Shown here: piece by piece, positions 46,240-54,858 of the stretch | How the letters are laid out: every line of letters begins with the position of its first letter | Numbering within the stretch: position 1 is the first letter of the stretch | Source: Microbacterium testaceum | GTDB taxonomy: Bacteria > Actinomycetota > Actinomycetes > Actinomycetales > Microbacteriaceae | Length of the DNA: 64,000 bases | Direction: 5' to 3' | NCBI RefSeq assembly: GCF_029761935.1 | Contig: NZ_CP121699.1 | Location: 2,108,001 to 2,172,000 of the forward strand | Program-made: the position numbers and the translations under genes | Notes under the pieces: generated by a model | What the model saw: only the letters and a program-made list of their open reading frames with translations | Database searches by the model: none | Told to the model about the DNA's origin: nothing

Positions 46240-47213
46240 TGGCCAAGAGGACCGGTCTGGGGCGCGGTATCGGCGCCCTCATCCCCACGATGGAGCCGTC
46301 GGAGGCACGTCCCGTCGATGTCTTCTTCCCCGACGGGGTCGCGGCGGCGAAGGACGCGGCGGCGAAGACCGAGGCGGATCGCGCCGATGACGACGCGGCG
46401 CTGGTGACGGTGCCGGGTGCACGCCTCGTGCACATCGACCCGAAGACCATCGTCCCCAACCCTCGTCAGCCTCGTACGCACTTCGATGCGGATGACCTCG
46501 CAGAGCTCGTCCACTCGGTCCGCGAGTTCGGTGTCCTTCAGCCCGTGGTCGTTCGCGACAAGGGCGACGGCACCTACGAGCTGATCATGGGTGAGCGACG
46601 CACGCGTGCCTCTCGCGAGGCCGGGCTCGAGAGCATCCCGGCGGTGGTCCGCGAGACCGATGACGAGTACCTCCTTCGCGACGCGCTGCTCGAGAACCTT
46701 CATCGTTCTCAGCTGAACCCCCTCGAAGAGGCATCCGCGTATCAGCAGCTGCTCGAGGACTTCGGCATCACTCAGGAAGAGTTGGCGACGCGCATCGGTC
46801 GCTCGCGCCCGCAGATCAGCAACACGATCCGCCTGCTGAAGCTGCCCGTCCCGGTGCAACAGCGCGTTGCTGCCGGCGTTCTCAGCGCCGGGCATGCTCG
46901 CGCGATCCTCTCTCTGGACGACCCCAAAGAGATGCAGAAGCTCGCGGACAAGATCGTCAACGAGGATCTGTCGGTTCGCGCTGCTGAGGCTGCCGCCAAG
47001 ATGCCGGGTGTCGCCCCGGTTCGTCAGAAGCCGAAGGCCGGATCGCGCCGGTCGGGACTCGACGACATCGCGGATCGTCTCGGCGACAGGTTCGACACCA
47101 AGGTCCGCGTGTCTCTCAACGCCAAAAAAGGCCAGATCAGCATAGATTTTGCCAGCATCCAGGACCTCAATCGCATCCTCGCGACGCTGGGTGAAGAGGG
47201 CTACACCGGCTGA
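46239..47213 (+). CDS. parB: Chromosome-partitioning protein ParB
   Basis: The 324-residue protein has an N-terminal ParA-interacting basic peptide (MAKRTGLGRGIGALI), the CTPase core with GERRTRA (118-124) and ENLHRSQLNPLEEA (152-165), a helix-turn-helix (~177-200, ITQEELATRIGRSRPQIS) that reads parS, and a C-terminal dimer domain. It binds the parS palindromes that crowd the preceding 3.6 kb. The ATG shares one base with the parA stop codon. Confidence 0.98.
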   Translation: MAKRTGLGRGIGALIPTMEPSEARPVDVFFPDGVAAAKDAAAKTEADRADDDAALVTVPGARLVHIDPKTIVPNPRQPRTHFDADDLAELVHSVREFGVLQPVVVRDKGDGTYELIMGERRTRASREAGLESIPAVVRETDDEYLLRDALLENLHRSQLNPLEEASAYQQLLEDFGITQEELATRIGRSRPQISNTIRLLKLPVPVQQRVAAGVLSAGHARAILSLDDPKEMQKLADKIVNEDLSVRAAEAAAKMPGVAPVRQKPKAGSRRSGLDDIADRLGDRFDTKVRVSLNAKKGQISIDFASIQDLNRILATLGEEGYTG

Positions 47214-47296
47214 AGCGGGACCGCCGGCAAGCTGATCTCGCGGCGAGCGAACGCGGCCCCGCGCCCGGTGTCGGTAGGTCGACGTACGCTGGAACG

Positions 47297-47644
47297 GTGA
47301 CAGCGAACGACGATACCCCGCGCCGTCGCGCCAGCCTCGAGCTCTTGCGCGCTGAAGCCTCCGACGAACTCGCGGTCCTCGTTCACGAACGTCTGCGCGG
47401 CGGTGAAGATCCGTGGGACTTCATGGAAGACCTGCCCAGTGTCGACGAACTCGTCGTCCTCACTCTGCGCGCCGACAACATCTTCGAGAACGGTGGAGTT
47501 CGCCCCAATCGCTCGCGCAACTACCGCGTGCTTCGCCAGATCGCGCTCGACTACCCCCCGCTCACGAAAGCCGTGTGGAGAATCCTGGGCGAGGAAGAAC
47601 CCCACCGCCGGTGGGACGCCAACGTCAGGCTCGACGCCTCCTGA
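47297..47644 (+). CDS. Conserved small protein of unknown function
   Basis: The 115-residue, soluble, charged protein has a clear coding bias and the central segment PWDFMEDLPSVDELVVLTLRAD. No cofactor, membrane or nucleic-acid motif is evident. It starts at GTG 47297, 83 bases after parB on the same strand, so may be in the same transcript. I recognise no named family. Confidence 0.7.
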   Translation: MTANDDTPRRRASLELLRAEASDELAVLVHERLRGGEDPWDFMEDLPSVDELVVLTLRADNIFENGGVRPNRSRNYRVLRQIALDYPPLTKAVWRILGEEEPHRRWDANVRLDAS

Positions 47645-47848
47645 GCCCCTCGGTCGCCCCTCGGGCACTCCGGGGTCGAAACAGCGTCGAACGGCCCTCA
47701 GATCGCCGATGAGCGCTCGCACGGCGGGCGTCTGTGTGATCGACGCCGTCTTGCGCCTCGTCAATCAGATCCGTCGTCAGCGCTGTCGCCGGGAGTGATG
47801 GCATCCTGAGTCCGCTTTTCTGCTTCAGCGGAGCCCGCCCGCACATGC

Positions 47849-47884
47849 GAACGTCCCCGGCGCCCTGAGGCACCGGGGACGTTC
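47849..47884. terminator. Hairpin terminator between the 115-residue gene and trxA
   Basis: A 12-bp stem GAACGTCCCCGG / CCGGGGACGTTC with a 12-base loop sits between convergent genes and can serve both strands. Confidence 0.88.
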
Positions 47885-47895
47885 CGTGAGAGGTC

Positions 47896-48219
47896 TCAGT
47901 CGAGGAACGCGGCGAGGTCCTGCTCGAGCGCGTACTTGGGCTTCGCGCCGATGATGGTCGTCTTGACCTCACCGCCCTGGAAGACCTTCATCGCGGGGAT
48001 GGAGGTGATCTGGTACTTCATCGCGAGGTCCGGGTTCTCGTCGACGTTGAGCTTGAGGACGGTGATCTTTCCCGCGTTCTCGTTCTGGATCTCGTCGAGG
48101 ACGGGGGCGACCATGCGACACGGTCCGCACCACTCAGCCCAGAAGTCAACGAGAACGGGTCCGTCGGCCTGCAGGACGTCCTGCTCGAACGTTGCGGAGG
48201 TCGTCGCCTTGGCAGTCAT
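47896..48219 (-). CDS. trxA: Thioredoxin
   Basis: This 107-residue thioredoxin has active-site WCGPC (Cys31 and Cys34), preceded by VLVDFWAEW and followed by the cis-Pro segment TSIPAMKVF. It reduces protein disulfides in the cytoplasm using electrons from TrxB, encoded next upstream. The start is ATG after TAAGGAG. Confidence 0.97.
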   Translation of the reverse strand: MTAKATTSATFEQDVLQADGPVLVDFWAEWCGPCRMVAPVLDEIQNENAGKITVLKLNVDENPDLAMKYQITSIPAMKVFQGGEVKTTIIGAKPKYALEQDLAAFLD

Positions 48220-48280
48220 TGCATTTCTCCTTAGTGAAAGCGTCAATTGATGAAAACGCCGGTGAACCGGGTTTTGTTCC

Positions 48281-49267
48281 TCAGACGACCGCGGCGTCGG
48301 GGAGGCCCTCGATGGGGCTCTCGGCGACAGCGGGCTCGCCGGCCTCGCCGCGGGCGGCGAGGAAGTGCTCCACGTCGAGGGCGGCGACGGTTCCACTGCC
48401 CGCGGCCGTGATGGCCTGGCGGTAGGTGGGGTCGATGACGTCACCGGCGGCGAAGACACCCTCCACCGACGTGCGCGACGAACGGCCGTCGACCCAGATG
48501 GTGCCCTGGTCGGTCAGCTGCAGCTTGTCGTGGACGAGGTGCGTGCGGGGGTCGTTGCCGATCGCCACGAACAGACCGTCCAGCGGCAGTTCACGCGTCG
48601 AGTCGTCGACCGTGGAGCGCAGGCGTACACCGTTCACGGCCTCGTCTCCGAGGATCTCGTCGACGGCGCTGTTCCAGATGAACTCGATCTTCGGGTTCGC
48701 GAAGGCGCGCTCCTGCATGATCTTCGACGCGCGGAGCGAGTCCTTGCGGTGGATGATGTAGACCTTCGACGCGAACTTGGTGAGGAAGTTCGCCTCTTCC
48801 ATCGCGGAGTCGCCGCCGCCGACCACGGCGATCGTGCGGTCGCGGAAGAAGAAGCCGTCGCACGTCGCGCACCACGAGACACCGCGGCCGGACAGGCGCT
48901 CCTCGCCCTCGAGACCGAGCTTGCGGTAGGCGGAACCGGTCGCGTAGATGACCGAGACGGCCTCTTCGACCTTCCCGCTTCCGAGCGTGACCTTCTTGAC
49001 GGGACCGTCGAGCTCCAGCGACACGACGTCGTCGTAGAGCACCTGGGCGCCGAAGCGCTCGGCCTGGGCCTGCATCTTGGCCATGAGGTCGGGCCCCTGG
49101 ATGCCGTCGGGGAACCCGGGGAAGTTCTCGACCTCGGTCGTGTTCATGAGGTCGCCGCCGGCTTCGACGGAGCTCGCGACGACGAGGGGCTCGAGGTTGG
49201 CTCGGGCAGCGTAGATGGCGGCCGTGTATCCGGCCGGGCCCGATCCGATGATGATGACGTGACGCAC
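48281..49267 (-). CDS. trxB: Thioredoxin reductase
   Basis: The 328-residue flavoprotein has an FAD motif HVIIIGSGPAGYTAAIYAA at the N-terminus, redox pair Cys133/Cys136 (SWCATCDGFF) and an NADPH motif VVGGGDSAMEEANFL, ending with the FAD-binding GVFAAGDV. It transfers electrons from NADPH to thioredoxin. GTG 49267 is chosen; GGAGG lies 7 bases upstream. A long in-frame opening upstream is only a shadow of murJ. Confidence 0.97.
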   Translation of the reverse strand: MRHVIIIGSGPAGYTAAIYAARANLEPLVVASSVEAGGDLMNTTEVENFPGFPDGIQGPDLMAKMQAQAERFGAQVLYDDVVSLELDGPVKKVTLGSGKVEEAVSVIYATGSAYRKLGLEGEERLSGRGVSWCATCDGFFFRDRTIAVVGGGDSAMEEANFLTKFASKVYIIHRKDSLRASKIMQERAFANPKIEFIWNSAVDEILGDEAVNGVRLRSTVDDSTRELPLDGLFVAIGNDPRTHLVHDKLQLTDQGTIWVDGRSSRTSVEGVFAAGDVIDPTYRQAITAAGSGTVAALDVEHFLAARGEAGEPAVAESPIEGLPDAAVV

Positions 49268-49341
49268 GTTTGCGCCTCCCTCTCGTTGATTCCGTCGGAT
49301 GAAACCCATGGTAGCCGCGGGGTATTCCACGGCCACGGGGG

Positions 49342-50940
49342 CTAGCGCTGGGGGAGGAACCGCCGGCCGAGCGCGAGCGCCGGGGCGAGTTCGGGAGTGC
49401 GGAACAGGGCCAGGATGCCGATGTACACGGCGAGGACGACCAGGCCCAGCACCGCGGCACCGGCGATCCCGGCCGCGACGCTGCTCGTCATCCATCCTTC
49501 GGGGCCGCCCAGCAGGATCAGGACGCCCCACCCGGCCGCGGCGGCGGGGATCGCGGCGAGGGCGAAACGTCCGAGTGCCGACAGCCAGGAGCCCGTGCCG
49601 ATGCCGGAGAGGCGGCGGCGCAGCAGCACCGTCGCCACGACCACCTGCACGATGCTCGCGAACGACTGGGTCAGGGCGACGCCGGCGGCCAGGTCGGACC
49701 GATCGACGAACGCGCCGGCCGCGATGGCCCCTCCTGCGACGAGCGCGCACTGCAGCAGAGTGAAGAAGAAGGGGGTGCGAGTGTCGTTGTAGGCGTAGAA
49801 GGTGCGCTGGATGACGAAGAGCACGGCGAGGGGCACGAGGCAGACCAGGAAGCACCACAGGACGGGAGCGGCGGCGAGGGCCTGCTCCGATCCGTTCGTG
49901 AAGATCCGGCTGGCGGGGACGGCGGCCACGGCGAGGGCGGCGGTGGCCGCGACGATGAAGAACCCCAGGGTGCGGATGCTGCGAGCGATGTCGGCTCGTA
50001 CCTCGTCGTCGCGTCCCGCGGCGGCGTGCTCGCTGAGCTGCGTGAAGTAGGGCGTTCCGATCGACAGCACGATGATCGAGTACGGCAGCATGAACAGCAG
50101 CCAGGCGTTCTGCGAGGCGAAGATCGCGGGATCGTTGCCGGAGGCGCCCGAGAGCACGTTCGACTGCACGATTCCGGCGAGCTGGCCGGCGACGACCATC
50201 AGGAAGGTCCAGCCCGCGAGGCGGCTGATGTGTCGGAGCCCCACGCCTCGCCACTGGAAGTCGGGACGCAGGGTCAGTCCCGCGCGGCGCCAGAAGAACA
50301 TCAGCACCGCCGTCTGCACGACGATACCGCCGGTCGCGGTGGCGGCGAGAACGGCGATCATCGAGGGCGACCACGCGTCGACGCGCACCTGCTGTCCCCC
50401 GAAGAGCAGGATGAACGCACCGAAGCCCGCGATCGACACGATGTTGTTGACGATCGGCGCCCACGTGTACGGACCGAAGACGCGACGGGCGTTGAGGATC
50501 TCGCCGAGCAGAGCGTAGAGACCGTAGAAGAAGATCTGCGGCAGGCACCAGTAGGCGAATGCGGTGGAGAGGGCCAGCTGATCGTCGGTGAACTTGCCCG
50601 CGTACACGTGCACCAGGAGTGGTGCGGCGATCATCGCGAGAGCGGTGGCCCCGAGCAGGCCCACCGTGCCGAGGGTGAACAGCTTCGAGATGAACGCCTG
50701 TCCCCCGTCCGCGTGCGCGGCGGCCTTCACGATCTGCGGGACGACGACGGCGGTCAGCAGGCCGGTCGAGATGATCGCGTAGATGTTGTTCGGCAACTGG
50801 TTGGCGACGGCGAAGGCGTCACCCGCGCTGCTGATCGACCCGATGGCGGCCACGAGCACGATGGTGCGCAGCACCCCGCTGACGCGCGACACGATGGTTC
50901 CGGCCCCGATGAGCACACTGGCCCGTCCGATGCTGCTCAC
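49342..50940 (-). CDS. murJ: Lipid II flippase MurJ (MviN family)
   Basis: The 532-residue MOP-superfamily membrane protein has about 14 helices. It starts with MSSIGRASVLIGAGTIVSRV, the family N-terminus with the Arg that lines the central cavity, and has SGASGNDPAIFASQNAW and NDTRTPF in later loops. It flips lipid II to the outer face for wall synthesis. The long C-terminal pseudokinase domain of mycobacterial MurJ is absent. Its ATG overlaps the DUF6049 stop codon. Confidence 0.95.
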   Translation of the reverse strand: MSSIGRASVLIGAGTIVSRVSGVLRTIVLVAAIGSISSAGDAFAVANQLPNNIYAIISTGLLTAVVVPQIVKAAAHADGGQAFISKLFTLGTVGLLGATALAMIAAPLLVHVYAGKFTDDQLALSTAFAYWCLPQIFFYGLYALLGEILNARRVFGPYTWAPIVNNIVSIAGFGAFILLFGGQQVRVDAWSPSMIAVLAATATGGIVVQTAVLMFFWRRAGLTLRPDFQWRGVGLRHISRLAGWTFLMVVAGQLAGIVQSNVLSGASGNDPAIFASQNAWLLFMLPYSIIVLSIGTPYFTQLSEHAAAGRDDEVRADIARSIRTLGFFIVAATAALAVAAVPASRIFTNGSEQALAAAPVLWCFLVCLVPLAVLFVIQRTFYAYNDTRTPFFFTLLQCALVAGGAIAAGAFVDRSDLAAGVALTQSFASIVQVVVATVLLRRRLSGIGTGSWLSALGRFALAAIPAAAAGWGVLILLGGPEGWMTSSVAAGIAGAAVLGLVVLAVYIGILALFRTPELAPALALGRRFLPQR

Positions 50941-53189
50941 GGGCGTGTCTCCTGCTCGATGTCCGAAAGGTTCTCGTGGGGGGCGTGCTCGTCGGTGAGG
51001 GGATCGTCGGCGTCCTCGGCGGGGCTGCGCCCGTCGGCATCCGGATCCTTCACGCCGATCCCATCCACGGGCTCGTCGTCATCGGAGACCGGGGACGACG
51101 CCTCCTCGGCGCGCAGCCGGCGACGGCGCGCGACCGTGCGGACGACCCCGAGGCTCAAGAAGCCCACGATGAGGGCGATGACGACGACGATGCCGATGTT
51201 CTCCCACTCCGCGCGCACCTCAACGTCGACCGCCTGGGGTGATCCGATCGGCACGCCCGAGGGGCTGTACAGCTGCAGGTCGACGCTGACCTCGCCGTTG
51301 GCGATACGCGCCTCGACGGGCACCTCGACGCGTGTGTTGGCCGAGGCCTGGGCATCGATCGTAGTGCGGTCCTGTACGCGTAGGCGGACGTCGTTGGTGC
51401 GGACGGACATCACGACGGTCACCGGCCACGGCAGGTCGTTGCGCACCCACGGGCGCAGCGGCGCGCTCGAACTGACCAGACGGAAATCGGATGACAGGAT
51501 TCCGACGGAGTCGAGCGTCGTGCGCGTGGCGGCGCGGTGGTCGGCGACGGCCTGGCGGGCGGCATCCCCCGTCCACGACACGTTCGTGACCTGGAGGAGC
51601 TCCGCGCGTTCGCGTCCGGTGAGCAGCTCGGGCTGATCCAGGATCGACGCGAACCGATCGACGTTCTGTTCGTCGCTCACGAGGTTGCGGACCTCGTCGA
51701 CACGAGCCGCGTCGACGTCGGGAGCCTCGAGCGAGATGTCGGATGCCGGCACCGAGGCGACGGCGCGCAGGGTCGACGCCGTGTACCCCGGCGCGGTGGC
51801 GGCGAGGCCGAGGGTCGCGCGCAGGCTCACGCGCGAACGATCGGTGCCCCGGTCGAGGACGGCGAGGACCGGCTGATCGGCGGTGACGGTGCGGGCGATG
51901 GAGAGGTAGGCCTGGGTGGCCGCCAGCGAGGCTCCGCGACGGGTGCTGTCGTTCTGACCGGCCGCGTCGGCGAGGGCGCGCGAGACCTCCGCGTCGTAGA
52001 CCGGCGTCGAGACCCCTCCGACGCGGGCGGAGGCTTGCCGCCCCCCGCCGGAGACGCTGGTCGACGGGATGAGCACGTGGGTGGGGTCGTCGGCGCTGCC
52101 GAGCGCGCCGAGGGTGGCGACGGTGTCCGCTCCCGCGGTTCCGGTCGCGGGCCAGTACACGTTGGGGGTCGCGACCCCGATGTCGAGCAGCGTGGAGAGG
52201 GACGGATACGAGGGCTGGCCGGGCGTCGTGCTGGACGCCGGTTCGGGCGTCGACACGGCGGACACCGCCGGGGCGGGCTGCACGAAGTCGGCCGCGGCCA
52301 TGTAGTTCTGCAGCGAGGTGGGGCCGAGCGGGGCCGTGAGCCCGGCGTGCAGCTGCGCGGCGACGTCGGAGTCGCCGAACTGGAGGGCGAACCGGTCATT
52401 CGGCAGGGCCAGAAGTCGCTGGAGCCACGCCACCGCGGTGGGCGGGGCGGCCGAGCCGAGCACCCGGATGGCCGCGGGGATCGCGGGATCGACGGCCAGG
52501 GTGGCCGCGGTGCCGTCCACCGCGTCGAGCTGCGCGGACAGACCGCCGTCGACCGCGGTCAACTCGGCCAGCTCGTTCGCGGTGAGAAGACCGCGCGTCA
52601 GGGGGGCCGCCGTGACCGGGACGACGAGGGCGATCGGCGTCTGCGCCCCCGCGTCAGCCGGAACGACGACCACGCTCGATGCCGTCAGCCCGCCGCTCGT
52701 CGCGAGGACCGGGTAGACGCCGGTGGCGCGGTTCGCGAGGGCCGGGTCGGTCCCCGGTGCCGTGAGGGTGGTGATCGACTGGGCGCCGGAGGCGGTGGCA
52801 TCCAGGGTTCCCGTCGCGACCTGCTGAAAGGCGATGCCGGAGGCGTCACCGCTGAGCCATCGATCGATGGCGGCGTCATCGGCCAGAGGGGCGGACCCGA
52901 TCGACAGGGCGACGGGGCCGGCGGGCGCAGCCGATGACCCGGCCGCGAGACTGACGACGACCGACAGGGCGTCACCGGGACGCAGGATGCCGTTCGCCGA
53001 GGGAGCCGCGATGAGCACGGACGGCGAGCTCGAGGCCGACGGCGAAGGGCTCGGCGTCGCACCGGAAGCCGCCGAGACCGGCAGTGCCACGCCCGCGACG
53101 ATGGCCCCGGCGGCGAGGGTCGCCAGGAGCCGGCGCGTGAAGGAGCGCCGCGGCACGGGTGCGCCCGAAGGCTGGGAGGTCACGGTCAT
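50937..53189 (-). CDS. DUF6049 family secreted/membrane protein
   Basis: The 750-residue protein has a basic N-terminus and signal-anchor helix (~15-45), a Ser/Pro-rich spacer, a large extracellular region of ~560 residues rich in Ala, Thr, Ser and Asp, then one membrane helix (~675-697) and an acidic cytoplasmic tail. The actinobacterial counterpart Rv3909 lies beside murJ, so a role with lipid II export or wall assembly is likely but unproven. ATG 53189 is chosen over a longer opening because it precedes the signal region. It overlaps murJ by 4 bp (ATGA). Confidence 0.85.
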   Translation of the reverse strand: MTVTSQPSGAPVPRRSFTRRLLATLAAGAIVAGVALPVSAASGATPSPSPSASSSPSVLIAAPSANGILRPGDALSVVVSLAAGSSAAPAGPVALSIGSAPLADDAAIDRWLSGDASGIAFQQVATGTLDATASGAQSITTLTAPGTDPALANRATGVYPVLATSGGLTASSVVVVPADAGAQTPIALVVPVTAAPLTRGLLTANELAELTAVDGGLSAQLDAVDGTAATLAVDPAIPAAIRVLGSAAPPTAVAWLQRLLALPNDRFALQFGDSDVAAQLHAGLTAPLGPTSLQNYMAAADFVQPAPAVSAVSTPEPASSTTPGQPSYPSLSTLLDIGVATPNVYWPATGTAGADTVATLGALGSADDPTHVLIPSTSVSGGGRQASARVGGVSTPVYDAEVSRALADAAGQNDSTRRGASLAATQAYLSIARTVTADQPVLAVLDRGTDRSRVSLRATLGLAATAPGYTASTLRAVASVPASDISLEAPDVDAARVDEVRNLVSDEQNVDRFASILDQPELLTGRERAELLQVTNVSWTGDAARQAVADHRAATRTTLDSVGILSSDFRLVSSSAPLRPWVRNDLPWPVTVVMSVRTNDVRLRVQDRTTIDAQASANTRVEVPVEARIANGEVSVDLQLYSPSGVPIGSPQAVDVEVRAEWENIGIVVVIALIVGFLSLGVVRTVARRRRLRAEEASSPVSDDDEPVDGIGVKDPDADGRSPAEDADDPLTDEHAPHENLSDIEQETRP

Positions 53190-53290
53190 ACGAGCGTCGG
53201 TGGAACGAGGGGGCCTCGCACCGCCTGCGAGTCTAGGCCCGCCTCCCTCCAAGCCCCCCGATAGCCTCGCGCAGACGGTTGAATGGACCG

Positions 53291-54805
53291 GTGCTTCCCG
53301 AACCCGATCCCCAGCTGTGTCAGGCCCTCGCCGACGACCTCCGCACCGCGGACTACACGAGCGCCGCCCTCCGCGCCGCCTGGGGAGCCCAGGCCGACGA
53401 CGCCGTCGCGAGGGGGCTCCGCCGCCCGGCCACGCGCGCGTTGGGTGAGCGCGGCGATGCGCTCGCCGTGCTGGGTCGTCTGTGGGGGCTCGGGCTGCCC
53501 GTCCCGCGCGGTGACGCCGAGGCGGCGCTGCCGACGTTGCGCGTCGACGGAGCGGCCGCGCTCGGACTCCTGGAGATCTCGGGGGATGCCGTGACCCCCG
53601 CCGTGCTCGTGAGGCCTCAGTCCTTCGCCGACGACGAGGGCGAGGTCGAGTGGTGGATCGCCAGTGACCTCGACGAAGCGGCCCTCGAGGGTCCGCTCCC
53701 CGAGGACCACGTGCTCGGCGTCGGCGGGGCCTCCCAGACCCTCGCGCGCCTGCAACTCACCCGCCGAGCGCGCACGGCCCTCGACATCGGCACGGGCTGC
53801 GGCATCCAGGCCCTCCGGCTGCGCCGGCTCGTCGACCACGTGGTCGCGACCGACATCTCCGAGCGCGCGCTGCGCTTCACCCGCCTCAACGCCTTCGTGA
53901 ACGGCGTGGACGGGATCGAGACCCGCCTGGGCTCGCTGTTCGAGCCCGTCGCCGGCGAGACGTTCGACCGAGTGGCATCCAATCCCCCGTTCGTCATCAC
54001 GCCGCGCGTCGCGGGGGTTCCGGCGTACGAGTACCGCGACGGCGGAATAGAGGGCGACTCCCTCGTCGCCGCGGTCATCTCGGGCGTGGGGGAACATCTC
54101 GCGCCCGGGGCGGTGGCGCAGTCGCTGGGAAACTGGGAGTACCGGTGGGGAGAGTCGGGGCTCGACCGCGTGCGCGAGTGGGTCGGCTCGTCGCTCGACG
54201 CGTGGGTGATCGAACGTGAAGTGCTCGACCCCCTCGCGTACGCCGAGCTGTGGGTGCGTGACGGCGGAACGGTCCCCGGCACACCCGAGTACGCGCGGCT
54301 CATCGACGCGTGGCTCGACGACTTCACCGCACGGGGAGTGACCGGCGTCGGGTTCGGGTACGTGCTGCTGCGGCGACCTCTCGCGGGCGGGCCGACCCTC
54401 GCGCGGTACGAACGCGTCTCGGGCGGAGGCGAATCGGCGTTCGGGCCGCACCTGTCGGCATCCCTCGCCGCCCATGACCGGGCCGCCCTGCTCGACGACG
54501 ACGGACTGGCCTCGAGCGTGCTGCGCGTGGCCCCCGACGTCACCGAGGCGCGCCACCACCGACCGGGCGAGGAGGACCCCTCGGTCATCGAACTCCGACA
54601 GGGCGGCGGCTTCGCGCGCACACTCGAGGTCGACCCGGGGCTCGCGGCCCTCGTCGGCGCCTGCGACGGCGATCTGGCCGTAGGAGCGCTCATCGATGCG
54701 ATCGCCCAGCTCGTGGAGGTGGATGCCGAGGCCCTGCGCGCCGACCTGTTGCCGCGGGTGCGCGAGTTGCTGGTGACCGGTTTTCTGGGCTTCGCCGACG
54801 ACTGA
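53291..54805 (+). CDS. Class I SAM-dependent methyltransferase (HemK-like NPPF motif)
   Basis: The 504-residue protein has an N-terminal helical region (~1-145), then a Rossmann methyltransferase with DIGTGCGIQALRLRRLVD (SAM loop), DISERALRF and the NPPF motif in RVASNPPFVITPR. NPPF occurs in enzymes that methylate Gln or Asn amides and adenine/guanine amino groups. A C-terminal ~110-residue tail is unusual. GTG 53291 is preferred; a TTG four codons earlier (53279) is also in frame. Substrate unknown; it replaces the Nudix gene found here in mycobacteria. Confidence 0.85.
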   Translation: MLPEPDPQLCQALADDLRTADYTSAALRAAWGAQADDAVARGLRRPATRALGERGDALAVLGRLWGLGLPVPRGDAEAALPTLRVDGAAALGLLEISGDAVTPAVLVRPQSFADDEGEVEWWIASDLDEAALEGPLPEDHVLGVGGASQTLARLQLTRRARTALDIGTGCGIQALRLRRLVDHVVATDISERALRFTRLNAFVNGVDGIETRLGSLFEPVAGETFDRVASNPPFVITPRVAGVPAYEYRDGGIEGDSLVAAVISGVGEHLAPGAVAQSLGNWEYRWGESGLDRVREWVGSSLDAWVIEREVLDPLAYAELWVRDGGTVPGTPEYARLIDAWLDDFTARGVTGVGFGYVLLRRPLAGGPTLARYERVSGGGESAFGPHLSASLAAHDRAALLDDDGLASSVLRVAPDVTEARHHRPGEEDPSVIELRQGGGFARTLEVDPGLAALVGACDGDLAVGALIDAIAQLVEVDAEALRADLLPRVRELLVTGFLGFADD

Positions 54806-54858
54806 CGCGCCCTTCCTGCCCGACGGGGCCGTCGGTGACCCCGGATAGGCTCGAAGGC

